Source of the DNA: Bordetella parapertussis
Lineage (GTDB): Bacteria > Pseudomonadota > Gammaproteobacteria > Burkholderiales > SG8-41
DNA length: 46,438 nt
Assembly (NCBI GenBank): GCA_945906935.1
Contig: CAMDSO010000019.1
Location: forward strand, 1 to 46,438
Direction: 5' to 3'
The notes under the pieces are model-generated. The model saw only the letters and a list, made by a program, of their open reading frames with translations, was not told the origin of the DNA and did no database searches. This document shows, piece by piece, positions 18,548 to 26,070 of this stretch; the stretch's first letter is position 1; the number at the start of each line of letters is the position of its first letter. Position numbers and translations under genes: made by a program.

Positions 18548-20245
18548 ATGCGTACTCTGTCATTGGCAGTTTTTCTGTTCCTCATCTCATCGAGCATTCC
18601 CGCCCAGGGTGTTCCAGGCGATTTTGAACTTGCCCAGCGCTTTGCTGATAGCGGTGCCTGGAAGGCGGCTTTGGCCCGTGTCGAGGCACAGCAGCCCGTC
18701 ACTGTATCCGCGCCTGGCTGGGCGGATTGGGAGCGACTGCGCTGTAATTTGATGTTCCGGCTCATACAGCCTGATGCACTTGCCAAACGCATAACAGAAA
18801 TATCCTCAGGTGCTCCCCCGGCTACGATACGGTTTTGTTTGTTGCAGGGTGCGCGCGCGGCCATCGTCGCTGCTCAAGGGCAGGCCGCACGTGAATTTCT
18901 GAGCCGGCTCTTTTGGCGCCACGATGTTCCAGCAGAAGAGCTGCGGCAGGCCCGTATGCTTGTCATTGACGCTTATCTTACTGATGATAGAACGCGCGAA
19001 GCCTATCTGCTGATGTTGCGCTACCAGCAAGACTACAAGCCGTTGGATCGTGACATGGCAGCGCGTTTCGTCGAAGGTCTGCTGGCCGCCGGCATGGACA
19101 AGGAGGCCGTCAACTGGATGGCCCAACTGGACGACGCGGGTCCGGTCAAATTGCTCCTGCGTTTGCAAACCGGCCTGTTGACACCAGACGCAGCCGTTGA
19201 GCAGGCGCGAGCAGCAATCGTTAAACGCAACGCCGCGCCTGCCTACTGGGACGTGATGCAATTCGCCGCGACAGCCCAGCGCAACACCCTGTTACGGGCG
19301 GAGGCGCTGGAGCATCGATTGCATCTCGCGCCAGACAAAGCAACGGGAGCGGCCGCTGCCCTTGCTGAAGATTTATGGCGTACCTACGCCTTGGCAGCAC
19401 AGGAACTCGCCAATCAGGAAAAACTACTCGTCGGGGATGACAGTGCCTGGTCTGATTTCGGGGCGCGGCGTGCAGCAGCCAATGCCACGGCCGGCCGTGC
19501 TTTTTTTGCCTTTCTGGCACTGAATAGTAAGGTCCCCGCCACTCGCGCCAATGCCCAATTGCAGCTGGTCTATTCGTTGCAAAGCTCCAAGCTGTCTATG
19601 ACCGCATTGCGGCTGTTTGCCGATGCGTCGCGTTTCCAGGTCAAGGATATTGATACCCAGGCGCGTTATCTACTCGGTGCGATGGCGGCAGAGAACAACC
19701 GGCAGGAACTGGCGGCACGTTATTGGAGCGGGCTCGATGCGCCGCCTCAACTCGATGCGGATGAATGGAGTCTGCGTCTGGCCCAATCCCTCGCTGCTGC
19801 CGGTATGGCACCCGCCAGTGTCGACCTCTTGCGCGCGATGCTCACCGGCAAGAAAACATTGCCGGTTGCGCAGATACGCCGCGCCATGGCGGTGGTCGTC
19901 GAAATTCAGGAGGCAGGACAACTTAAAAGCGCCGACAATCTGTACCGCGTCCTGTTGCCGCTCGCCGCTGGACGGGAGCGCCGAGAGTTACTTCATGCAA
20001 TGGGTCGTGGCGCCGAGATCGCCGCAGACTATGCGCGTGCCGGCGACCATTTTCTCGAGGCGGCGCTGACGCTAGACCAACCCGTACCAGACGCGCTTGC
20101 CGTCAACGCACGCTTGAGTGCCGGCACCAATTTTGCCCGCGCTGGTTTTAAAGTTGATGCGCGCAGTCAATTTGACTGGCTTTTGAACAACATCAAGGAT
20201 GTCGAAACGCTGGAAAAAATCAGGCGTGAGCTGCACAAACTGTAA
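18548..20245 (+). CDS. uncharacterised exported alpha-helical repeat protein
   Basis: A 565-residue protein with a clear signal peptide (basic start, hydrophobic core residues 5-16, likely cut after SSIPAQG near residue 21). The rest is almost entirely amphipathic helix, rich in Ala, Leu and Arg, with helix pairs like a degenerate TPR or a transglycosylase-type superhelix. No catalytic residues, Cys pairs or lipobox are visible. It is therefore probably a periplasmic binding scaffold. It begins 90 bases after rplS, past the terminator, and ends 150 bases before the catabolic cluster, so it is likely monocistronic. I do not recognise a named family. Confidence 0.8.
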   Translation: MRTLSLAVFLFLISSSIPAQGVPGDFELAQRFADSGAWKAALARVEAQQPVTVSAPGWADWERLRCNLMFRLIQPDALAKRITEISSGAPPATIRFCLLQGARAAIVAAQGQAAREFLSRLFWRHDVPAEELRQARMLVIDAYLTDDRTREAYLLMLRYQQDYKPLDRDMAARFVEGLLAAGMDKEAVNWMAQLDDAGPVKLLLRLQTGLLTPDAAVEQARAAIVKRNAAPAYWDVMQFAATAQRNTLLRAEALEHRLHLAPDKATGAAAALAEDLWRTYALAAQELANQEKLLVGDDSAWSDFGARRAAANATAGRAFFAFLALNSKVPATRANAQLQLVYSLQSSKLSMTALRLFADASRFQVKDIDTQARYLLGAMAAENNRQELAARYWSGLDAPPQLDADEWSLRLAQSLAAAGMAPASVDLLRAMLTGKKTLPVAQIRRAMAVVVEIQEAGQLKSADNLYRVLLPLAAGRERRELLHAMGRGAEIAADYARAGDHFLEAALTLDQPVPDALAVNARLSAGTNFARAGFKVDARSQFDWLLNNIKDVETLEKIRRELHKL

Positions 20246-20293
20246 CCGTCCCGCACTGCTGTCAATGGTCGAACGCGACCGCGACAATCACGG

Positions 20294-20323
20294 TTGACGC
20301 CCGTTTCCAGCGACGTGTAGTAT
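20294..20323 (+). promoter_or_regulatory. candidate sigma-70 promoter of the catabolic island
   Basis: TTGACG (20294-20299) and TAGTAT (20318-20323) are spaced by 18 bases, about 70 bases before the first uxaA-like gene. It is the best promoter match in the 150-base gap and would drive the long plus-strand gene series. Confidence 0.55.
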
Positions 20324-20325
20324 CA

Positions 20326-20344
20326 CTGCAGTTCCAATCTGCAG
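20326..20344 (+). promoter_or_regulatory. paired CTGCAG motif just past the -10, possible operator
   Basis: Two self-palindromic CTGCAG hexamers (20326-20331 and 20339-20344) are separated by 7 bases and begin two bases after the proposed -10. Spacing and placement would suit a repressor site, but no regulator gene lies nearby to support it. Confidence 0.3.
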
Positions 20345-20395
20345 AAATTCCCCCCTAAAGCGCAGGGGTTCCCCAAGCATTTACCAGGAGTTGTC

Positions 20396-20677
20396 ATGAT
20401 TCATTTCGTATTGCATGACCCCAAAGATACGGTTGCGGTGGTCGTGGTGGAGGGCGTGAAGGCGGGGCAGGCACTGACCGGCTGGATCATGGACGAGGAT
20501 CGTACCATTTCGCTCAACGCCGAGCAGGATATTCCGATTGGTCACAAACTCGCGCTCAAAGACATCAAGAGCGGCGATACCATTATCAAGTATGGCATTG
20601 ACATCGGCAAATCAGTTGCAGATATCAAGGCAGGTGCCCACGCGCACGTACATAACATCAAGACCAAGCGCTGGTAA
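20396..20677 (+). CDS. UxaA-family lyase small subunit (SAF domain), SuyA-like
   Basis: A 93-residue SAF-domain protein (VHD/HD start, then DIPIGHKLALKDIKSGDTIIKYG), the small subunit or N-domain of the UxaA hydro-lyase family. Relatives are altronate and galactarate dehydratases and (R)-sulfolactate sulfo-lyase SuyA. The free-standing small subunit of about 90 residues matches SuyA best. The gene starts with ATG behind CAGGAG. It pairs with the large subunit 152 bases downstream. The substrate cannot be read from sequence. Confidence 0.85.
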   Translation: MIHFVLHDPKDTVAVVVVEGVKAGQALTGWIMDEDRTISLNAEQDIPIGHKLALKDIKSGDTIIKYGIDIGKSVADIKAGAHAHVHNIKTKRW

Positions 20678-20829
20678 GCCGGGTGGTGTCTTTCGTGCTT
20701 GCGCTGCATTCCTCACGCAACGGAAATTCGCATCTAACGCACAGTTTTTTCCGGTTTCCTTAGGGGTTCGCACCGAGGCTGAAGAAGAATCACTTGCCTC
20801 TGCAGGCTCAATAAATTTTTGGAGAAATT

Positions 20830-21999
20830 ATGATTTCCAGCAATACAACCTTCTGGGGTTACCGCCGCGAGAACGGCCGCGCTGGCGTGCGTAATCACGT
20901 CATCATTCTGCCGGTCGACGATCTGTCCAATGCGGCTTGTGAAGCCGTAGCGCATAACATCAAAGGCACGATGGCGATCCCGCATCCCTACGGCCGCCTG
21001 CAGTTCGGCGCCGACCTGGAGTTGCATTTCAGAACGCTGATCGGTACCGGTTGCAATCCGAACGTCGCCGCAGTGGTTGTGATCGGCATTGAAGATCAAT
21101 GGACCCAGGACATCGTCAAGGCGATCGCCAAGACCGGCAAACCGGTCATCGGTTTCGGTATCGAATTACATGGTGATCACGACACCATCATGCGCGCCTC
21201 GAAAGTCGCCAAGGAATATGTTCAGTGGGCGTCCGAACTGCAGCGCGTGGAGTGCCCGATCAGTGATTTGTGGGTATCCACCAAATGCGGGGAGTCTGAC
21301 ACCACCTCGGGTTGCGGTTCGAACCCGACCGTCGGCAATGCCTTCGATAAACTTGATCCCCTCGGCGTTACCATGGTGTTTGGTGAAACTACGGAAATCA
21401 CCGGCGGTGAGCATATCGTCGCTGCACGCTGTGAGACCCCTGAGGTGCGCGACCAGTTCATGGCGATGTTCAACCGCTATCAGGAACTTGTCGAGCGCCA
21501 CAAAACCAGCGATTTGTCCGATTCGCAGCCGACCAAGGGCAATATTGCCGGCGGCCTGACGACGATCGAAGAAAAAGCACTCGGCAACATCCAGAAAATC
21601 GGCAAGAAGTGCAAGGTCGTCGGTTGCCTCGACAAGGCGGAAATGCCGACCAAGCCCGGCCTGTGGTTCATGGATTCGTCTTCGGCAGCCGCCGAGATGG
21701 TCACCTTGTGCGCCGCGTCGGGATACGTCGTGCATTTTTTCCCGACCGGCCAGGGCAATGTGATCGGTAACCCGATTATTCCGGTGATCAAGCTGTGCGC
21801 AAATCCGCGTACTGTGCGTACGATGTCAGAACACATTGATCACGACTGTTCGGGCCTGCTGCAGCGGGAGAAAAATCTTGACCAGACCGGTGAAGAGTTG
21901 CTTGAAGTCATGCTGCGTACCTGTAATGGCCGTCTGACCGCCGCTGAGGCGCTCGGTCATCGAGAGTTTGTACTGACGCGTTTGTACGAAAGCGCTTGA
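20830..21999 (+). CDS. UxaA-family lyase large subunit, SuyB-like
   Basis: A 389-residue catalytic subunit of the UxaA family. Blocks seen are [20 protein letters not shown], the cysteine-containing [34 protein letters not shown] and [15 protein letters not shown] near the C-terminus. The [12 protein letters not shown] region is where family members bind their Fe centre or substrate. Length and a separate small subunit agree with SuyB, which splits (R)-3-sulfolactate to pyruvate and sulfite. Sugar-acid dehydratases are close relatives, so the assignment is by resemblance from memory only. It heads the plus-strand catabolic series and has a GGAGAAATT-type ribosome site. Confidence 0.85.
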   Translation: MISSNTTFWGYRRENGRAGVRNHVIILPVDDLSNAACEAVAHNIKGTMAIPHPYGRLQFGADLELHFRTLIGTGCNPNVAAVVVIGIEDQWTQDIVKAIAKTGKPVIGFGIELHGDHDTIMRASKVAKEYVQWASELQRVECPISDLWVSTKCGESDTTSGCGSNPTVGNAFDKLDPLGVTMVFGETTEITGGEHIVAARCETPEVRDQFMAMFNRYQELVERHKTSDLSDSQPTKGNIAGGLTTIEEKALGNIQKIGKKCKVVGCLDKAEMPTKPGLWFMDSSSAAAEMVTLCAASGYVVHFFPTGQGNVIGNPIIPVIKLCANPRTVRTMSEHIDHDCSGLLQREKNLDQTGEELLEVMLRTCNGRLTAAEALGHREFVLTRLYESA

Positions 22000-22002
22000 T
22001 TC

Positions 22003-22050
22003 CGTGAGGGGCAAAGGGTGAACGGGTGAAAGGGTGAGGGGCGAGGTGGA
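22003..22050 (+). repeat. degenerate GGGTGA tandem repeat
   Basis: About five imperfect copies of a G-rich unit centred on GGGTGA (variants GGTGAAC, GGGTGAAA, GGGTGAGG, GGCGAGG) fill the gap between the lyase gene and the iron-sulfur subunit gene. They run into the latter's proposed 5' end. Purine-rich arrays like this occur between genes in several betaproteobacteria. Confidence 0.6.
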
Positions 22051-22831
22051 AAAGCGTGCTGTTGATGCAGCCTGCCTCTCCCCGCGCCTGAAGCCCGAGG
22101 CGCTCCAAACACCCAAAACGGATAGTCTCAGTGTGCGCGTCTGGCGCGGCGCTGACGAAGGCGCATACCAAACCTACGAGGTGCCGCGACTCGAGGCGCA
22201 AACGGTGCTGGACGTTGTCACTTATATCCAGCGTGTCATCGACCCCTCCTTGTCATACCGCTTTTCCTGCCGTGTCGGCGTGTGTGGTTCCTGCGCTATG
22301 AACGTTAACGGCCAGGCGCGCTGGACCTGCCGCACCCATGTGGAGAAGGTTGCGGTCGACGGTCGGCTCGAAATCGCCCCCTTATCCAACCTGCCGGTGA
22401 TCAAGGACCTGGTCACCAACATGGAGCAATTTTTTGACAAGTGGGCGAGGGCGCGCGGCCGCTTTAAAGGGGCACTCACACGCAATGACGATTTCGCGCG
22501 CGTTATGCCGGGCTCTCCCAAACGCCAGCAGGTCGATGCCGGTATTGAATGCATCGGCTGTGGCGTTTGTTATAGCGCCTGCGATGTCGTGCAATGGAAC
22601 CCTGACTACCTCGGTCCGGCCGCCCTTAACCGCGCGTGGACATTGCACAACGACGTCCGCGATATCAGCGGGGTCGAGCGTCTAGCCGCGGTGTCAGGGG
22701 ATGCCGGCTGCCACGCCTGCCATACCCACACCAGTTGCAGCGAACGCTGCCCGAAGCATATCTCGCCGACCATCGGCATCGCTGGACTCAAACGTGCCGT
22801 CTTGGCCGCCGCCATTGATGGAGAAAGCTGA
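22034..22831 (+). CDS. fumarate reductase/succinate dehydrogenase-type iron-sulfur subunit
   Basis: Up to 265 residues carrying electrons between a flavoprotein and membrane quinone. The plant-type 2Fe-2S ligands are C79, C84, C87 and C99. The 4Fe-4S ligands are C173, C176, C179 and C183. The 3Fe-4S ligands C229, C235 and C239-P fall in CHTHTSCSERCP. All three clusters are thus intact. The N-terminus is doubtful: the GTG at 22034 lies inside a G-rich repeat, and GTG at 22046 or 22133 (before RVWRG) would still leave the whole ferredoxin domain. Membrane subunits follow within 32 bases, while the flavoprotein is about 3.2 kb downstream. Confidence 0.9.
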   Translation: MRGEVEKRAVDAACLSPRLKPEALQTPKTDSLSVRVWRGADEGAYQTYEVPRLEAQTVLDVVTYIQRVIDPSLSYRFSCRVGVCGSCAMNVNGQARWTCRTHVEKVAVDGRLEIAPLSNLPVIKDLVTNMEQFFDKWARARGRFKGALTRNDDFARVMPGSPKRQQVDAGIECIGCGVCYSACDVVQWNPDYLGPAALNRAWTLHNDVRDISGVERLAAVSGDAGCHACHTHTSCSERCPKHISPTIGIAGLKRAVLAAAIDGES

Positions 22832-22863
22832 GTGACCGTTTCGCGCCTGTCGCACGGTTCTCT

Positions 22864-23202
22864 ATGAAAGCACGCCTGCAGGTGTGGTTGTGGCTTGCGC
22901 AGCGTGCCAGTGCCGCAGTTCTTGCAGTGTGTATCGTGGTGCATCTGGCAACCATGATTTATGCGGTACGTGGCGGCCTCTCTGCCGCCGAGATTCTTGC
23001 CCGTACCCAAGGCAATTACGCGTGGTTTGCGTTTTACACAGTGTTTGTGTTGGCCGTCTCCGTTCACGCACCGATCGGCTTGCGCACCGTGCTTGCCGAA
23101 ACGCTGGGCTGGCGTGGTGCGGCGGTGAATATGCTGACTCTGGCGCTTGGCATTACATCGGCCCTGGCAGGCATGCGCGCAGTATTGGGCGTCTTTTCAT
23201 GA
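22864..23202 (+). CDS. fumarate reductase/succinate dehydrogenase-type membrane subunit (first)
   Basis: A 112-residue protein with three predicted spans (about residues 14-36, 56-76, 88-108). H27 in the first span (VVHLATMIYA) and the VHAPIGLRTVLAE motif in the second (H-x3-G-x-R) resemble haem b ligand positions of SdhC/SdhD proteins. It would anchor the iron-sulfur subunit and help bind quinone. Its stop overlaps the next gene's ATG (ATGA), showing coupling. Which of the two small subunits is 'C' and which 'D' is a matter of convention. Confidence 0.82.
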   Translation: MKARLQVWLWLAQRASAAVLAVCIVVHLATMIYAVRGGLSAAEILARTQGNYAWFAFYTVFVLAVSVHAPIGLRTVLAETLGWRGAAVNMLTLALGITSALAGMRAVLGVFS

Positions 23203-23546
23203 GAAACGATTTCCGTGCGCGCAACCATCCGGCATGGTGGGCTTTCGCAGTGCACCGCCTGAGCGGCGTTCTGTTGGCGCTGTTTTTGCCCGCGCATTTC
23301 TGGTCGCTGGGACATGCCTTACAGGGGGCTGCCGCGCTTGACAGCGTATTGCAATGGAGCGCTTTGCCCATCGTTAAATTCGGTGAGGCTGGTATCGTGC
23401 TGTTACTGGCCGCCCATATGACCGGTGGCATCCGCTTGCTGATGATCGAATTGCTGCCATGGCGTGACCGGCAGAAGACGCTGCTTGCGGTTGCCGCAGG
23501 TGTTAGTGTCGCGATCGGCCTGGTTTTTGCACTGAACTTGTTTTGA
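23199..23546 (+). CDS. fumarate reductase/succinate dehydrogenase-type membrane subunit (second), SdhC-like
   Basis: A 115-residue membrane protein with three spans. It holds the SdhC-like quinone/haem signature VHRLSGVLLALFLPAHFW near residues 19-36. A second motif, AHMTGGIRLLMIE (H-x3-G-I-R), lies in span two and is the typical haem b histidine region. ATG at 23199 overlaps the preceding stop by four bases; the frame is open further upstream, but that is the shadow of the previous gene. A Bug receptor follows after 34 bases. Confidence 0.85.
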   Translation: MRNDFRARNHPAWWAFAVHRLSGVLLALFLPAHFWSLGHALQGAAALDSVLQWSALPIVKFGEAGIVLLLAAHMTGGIRLLMIELLPWRDRQKTLLAVAAGVSVAIGLVFALNLF

Positions 23547-23580
23547 GCTTTTTCCCGTTTCAAAACGAACAGGAGGCCGC

Positions 23581-24537
23581 ATGACTAAAATAATATTGCC
23601 GGTGCTATTATTTCTTTCTACGTCTTACGTCAGCGCTCAAACTTATCCAGCCAAATCAGTACGGATCATCGTGCCGTTTGTTGCCGGAGGGGCTGCCGAT
23701 ATAGTGACTCGCGTGGTCAGTCAGAAACTCGCGGAAATCTGGAACCAGCAGGTGATCGTTGACAACCGTGCGGGCGCTGGTGGCAATATCGGCGGTGAGC
23801 TGGCGGCCAAGGCGCCGCCTGACGGATATACCTTGTTCATGACATCCGGCTCGATTGTTACCGCCAACCAGCATATTTATAAAAAAATGCCCTTCGATCC
23901 GGCCCGGGATCTGATTGCCATTACCAATGTGGCGAGCGGGCCGCAGGTGCTGGTCGTGACGCCAAGTTTTCCACCGAAGACGACCAAGGAATTTGTGGCG
24001 CTGGCGAAGGCGCGGCCGCACGAAATCACTTATGGTTCGGCGGGCTTCAGTACGCAGACCCATCTCGCTGCAGAAAATTTTATTGCGGCGACCGGCATCG
24101 ATGTCATACACGTGCCGTACAAGGGCGAGGCACCGGCGATTGCCGATGTGATGGGCGGACAGGTACAGTTTTCCACCGCCAATATGGCTGCGGTGGTCAA
24201 TTTTATCCAGCAGGGAAAACTGCGCGCACTTGCGGTGACCAGCAAACAGCGCTCTGCGCAATTGCCCGCGGTGCCGGCGATCGCGGAATCGATACCCGGG
24301 TTTGAAAATATCGGCTGGTTTGGCTTGATGGTGGCCGCCGGCACGCCGCGCGAGGTGGTCGAAAAAATTCATCGCGATACAGCGAAGGCCCTCGATGCAC
24401 CGGAAATCAAGGCGCGGTTCGAGGGATTGGGCATGTCGCCGGTGGGCAATAGCCCAGCCGATTTTGCAAAAGCGATCGGTGTTGAATCGGTGCATTGGGC
24501 AAGAATTGTGCGCGAGCGCAGGCTGTTGGTGGAGTAA
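23581..24537 (+). CDS. Bug/TctC-family periplasmic solute receptor (first)
   Basis: A 318-residue extracytoplasmic binding protein of the tripartite tricarboxylate family. The signal peptide spans about residues 1-19 (cut near VSAQ-T). The mature start YPAKSVRIIVPF, the PFVAGGAADIVTR loop, NRAGAGGNIGG and the PPDGYTL segment are the family hallmarks that bind a carboxylate through water-linked contacts. No TctA or TctB genes are nearby, as is common for orphan Bug proteins in betaproteobacteria. It sits between the membrane subunits and fumarase genes, implying the cluster's substrate or product as ligand. Confidence 0.94.
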   Translation: MTKIILPVLLFLSTSYVSAQTYPAKSVRIIVPFVAGGAADIVTRVVSQKLAEIWNQQVIVDNRAGAGGNIGGELAAKAPPDGYTLFMTSGSIVTANQHIYKKMPFDPARDLIAITNVASGPQVLVVTPSFPPKTTKEFVALAKARPHEITYGSAGFSTQTHLAAENFIAATGIDVIHVPYKGEAPAIADVMGGQVQFSTANMAAVVNFIQQGKLRALAVTSKQRSAQLPAVPAIAESIPGFENIGWFGLMVAAGTPREVVEKIHRDTAKALDAPEIKARFEGLGMSPVGNSPADFAKAIGVESVHWARIVRERRLLVE

Positions 24538-24541
24538 TGCA

Positions 24542-25423
24542 ATGGTGATGAAAATCAATCTGCAGGACATCGAGGACGCAGCCAAGGAGACGTATATCCG
24601 CGCCCTCAAATTGCTGCCGCCCGATATCAAGCAGGGTTTCGCCCGCCTGGAAAAAAGTGAAACCAACGCAACCGGACAGGCCGTGCTGGCTACCATGCTG
24701 CGCAACATCAAAGTGGCCGAGGACACTAATAATCTCTTGTGTCAGGACACCGGCATTCCGATCTACAACGTGGTGATCGGCAGGGCTGTCGAGTTCGACG
24801 GTTATGCCTTGAAGCAGGCCATCATCAAGGGCTGCGAACGTGCGACGAAAGAACATCCGTTTCGCTCCTCGGTGGTGCATCCGATGACGCGGCAGAACGC
24901 GCAGACCTCCTGTGGACGTTTGATCCCGGTCATCAATATTGAATTCACAGACCAGGCGGAAACGCTGTCGATCGAGATGATTCCTAAGGGCAGCGGCTCG
25001 GAAAACAATTCGTGGCTAAAGATGGCGATTCCGGCCGACGGTATTGATGCGATCAAAACCTTTGTCATCGACTGCGTACTTGAAGCCGGAGGCAAAACCT
25101 GCCCCCCGACTATCGTCGGCGTGGGTGTCGGCGGCACGGCCGATTTGTGCGTGCATTTGTCGAAAGTAGCGGCGACGCGCCCGCTTGGTACGCAATGCGA
25201 CGACCCGGAGGGGGCGAAGCTCGAGGCCGAGTTGTCCGCGGTGGTGAATAAGCTCGGCGTCGGCGCGCAGGGGCTGGGCGGGGATTCGACTTCCTTCGCC
25301 GTGCACATCGAAACCGCTGCGACCCATATCACGCTGAATCCGGTTGCGGTCAACATGCAATGCCACTCGGCACGACGCGCGCGCGCGACCTTCACGCCGC
25401 ATGGCGTGGCCTACGGATATTGA
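24542..25423 (+). CDS. class I fumarase-type hydro-lyase, alpha subunit
   Basis: A 293-residue iron-sulfur hydro-lyase subunit equivalent to the N-terminal part of FumA. The three 4Fe-4S ligands are C67 (LLCQDTG), C187 (KTCPPTIVGVG) and C274 (MQCHSARR). The KGSGSENNS segment matches the fumarase GGGSEN motif and differs from L-tartrate dehydratase TtdA, favouring fumarate or a substituted fumarate. The usual T-G-D-N-T-P stretch is replaced by Q-T-S-C-G-R, so substrate could be non-standard. ATG at 24542 is used; ATG at 24548 is possible. The beta gene starts two bases after its stop. Confidence 0.9.
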   Translation: MVMKINLQDIEDAAKETYIRALKLLPPDIKQGFARLEKSETNATGQAVLATMLRNIKVAEDTNNLLCQDTGIPIYNVVIGRAVEFDGYALKQAIIKGCERATKEHPFRSSVVHPMTRQNAQTSCGRLIPVINIEFTDQAETLSIEMIPKGSGSENNSWLKMAIPADGIDAIKTFVIDCVLEAGGKTCPPTIVGVGVGGTADLCVHLSKVAATRPLGTQCDDPEGAKLEAELSAVVNKLGVGAQGLGGDSTSFAVHIETAATHITLNPVAVNMQCHSARRARATFTPHGVAYGY

Positions 25424-25425
25424 TC

Positions 25426-26037
25426 ATGGCTCATTATGATTTCAATATGCCTGTGAGCGAAGAGCAGGTGCGCGCATTACGCGTTAATGACACCGTTACT
25501 CTTAACGGTACGCTATTTGGCATTCGCGATGCGACTTATATCCATATGTTCGATCACGATCGCAAGACGCGCTTCGATATGCGTGGCCATGCGGTGATTC
25601 ACACCGCGCCCAACGTCAAGCGGACCGCCCGAACTGAGGAGAATCCCGCGGGTTACGCCTCTGTGTGTGTCGGCACGACGACGAGTGCGCGCATGGAACG
25701 CTTTACGCGCCCCTTGATGGAACAGTACGGCGTGCGTATCACCATCGGCAAGGGTGGTTTGTTTGCCGCATCGCAGGCGGCCTTTAGCGGGATTGGTGGC
25801 GCCTATCTGGCCATCATTGGTGGTGCGGCCGCGCTTGAAACCACCTGGATTGAGCAGATCGAGGATGTTGACCTCGATGATCTAAATCCAGAGTCGTTGT
25901 GGAAATTCCGCGTCAAGGGTTTCGGCCCGCTGCTGGTGGCAATGGACAGTCATGGCGGCAATCTTTATACCGAGGTCAACAATGCCGCGCGTGAGAAACG
26001 CGCCGGCGTGCTGGCTGCGCTAGGCGTCAAAAAATAA
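25426..26037 (+). CDS. class I fumarase-type hydro-lyase, beta subunit
   Basis: A 203-residue subunit corresponding to the swivelling C-terminal domain of class I fumarases. Conserved elements are the LNGTLFGIRDATYIHMF region, VGTTTSARM, ITIGKGGLFA and LAIIGGAAAL. It would complete the active site with the alpha subunit, adding water to a trans-butenedioate. ATG at 25426 follows the alpha stop by two bases; an upstream in-frame ATG would overlap alpha heavily. The flavoprotein gene follows by 33 bases. Confidence 0.92.
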   Translation: MAHYDFNMPVSEEQVRALRVNDTVTLNGTLFGIRDATYIHMFDHDRKTRFDMRGHAVIHTAPNVKRTARTEENPAGYASVCVGTTTSARMERFTRPLMEQYGVRITIGKGGLFAASQAAFSGIGGAYLAIIGGAAALETTWIEQIEDVDLDDLNPESLWKFRVKGFGPLLVAMDSHGGNLYTEVNNAAREKRAGVLAALGVKK

Positions 26038-26070
26038 AAACCGTTTGCCACGATTTGGAATCGACTTTTT

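Noticed and set aside
24542-26037. L-tartrate dehydratase TtdAB as the identity of the hydro-lyase pair
   Set aside because: Subunit sizes fit, but the GSGSEN motif is fumarase-like and the TtdA-specific segments are missing.
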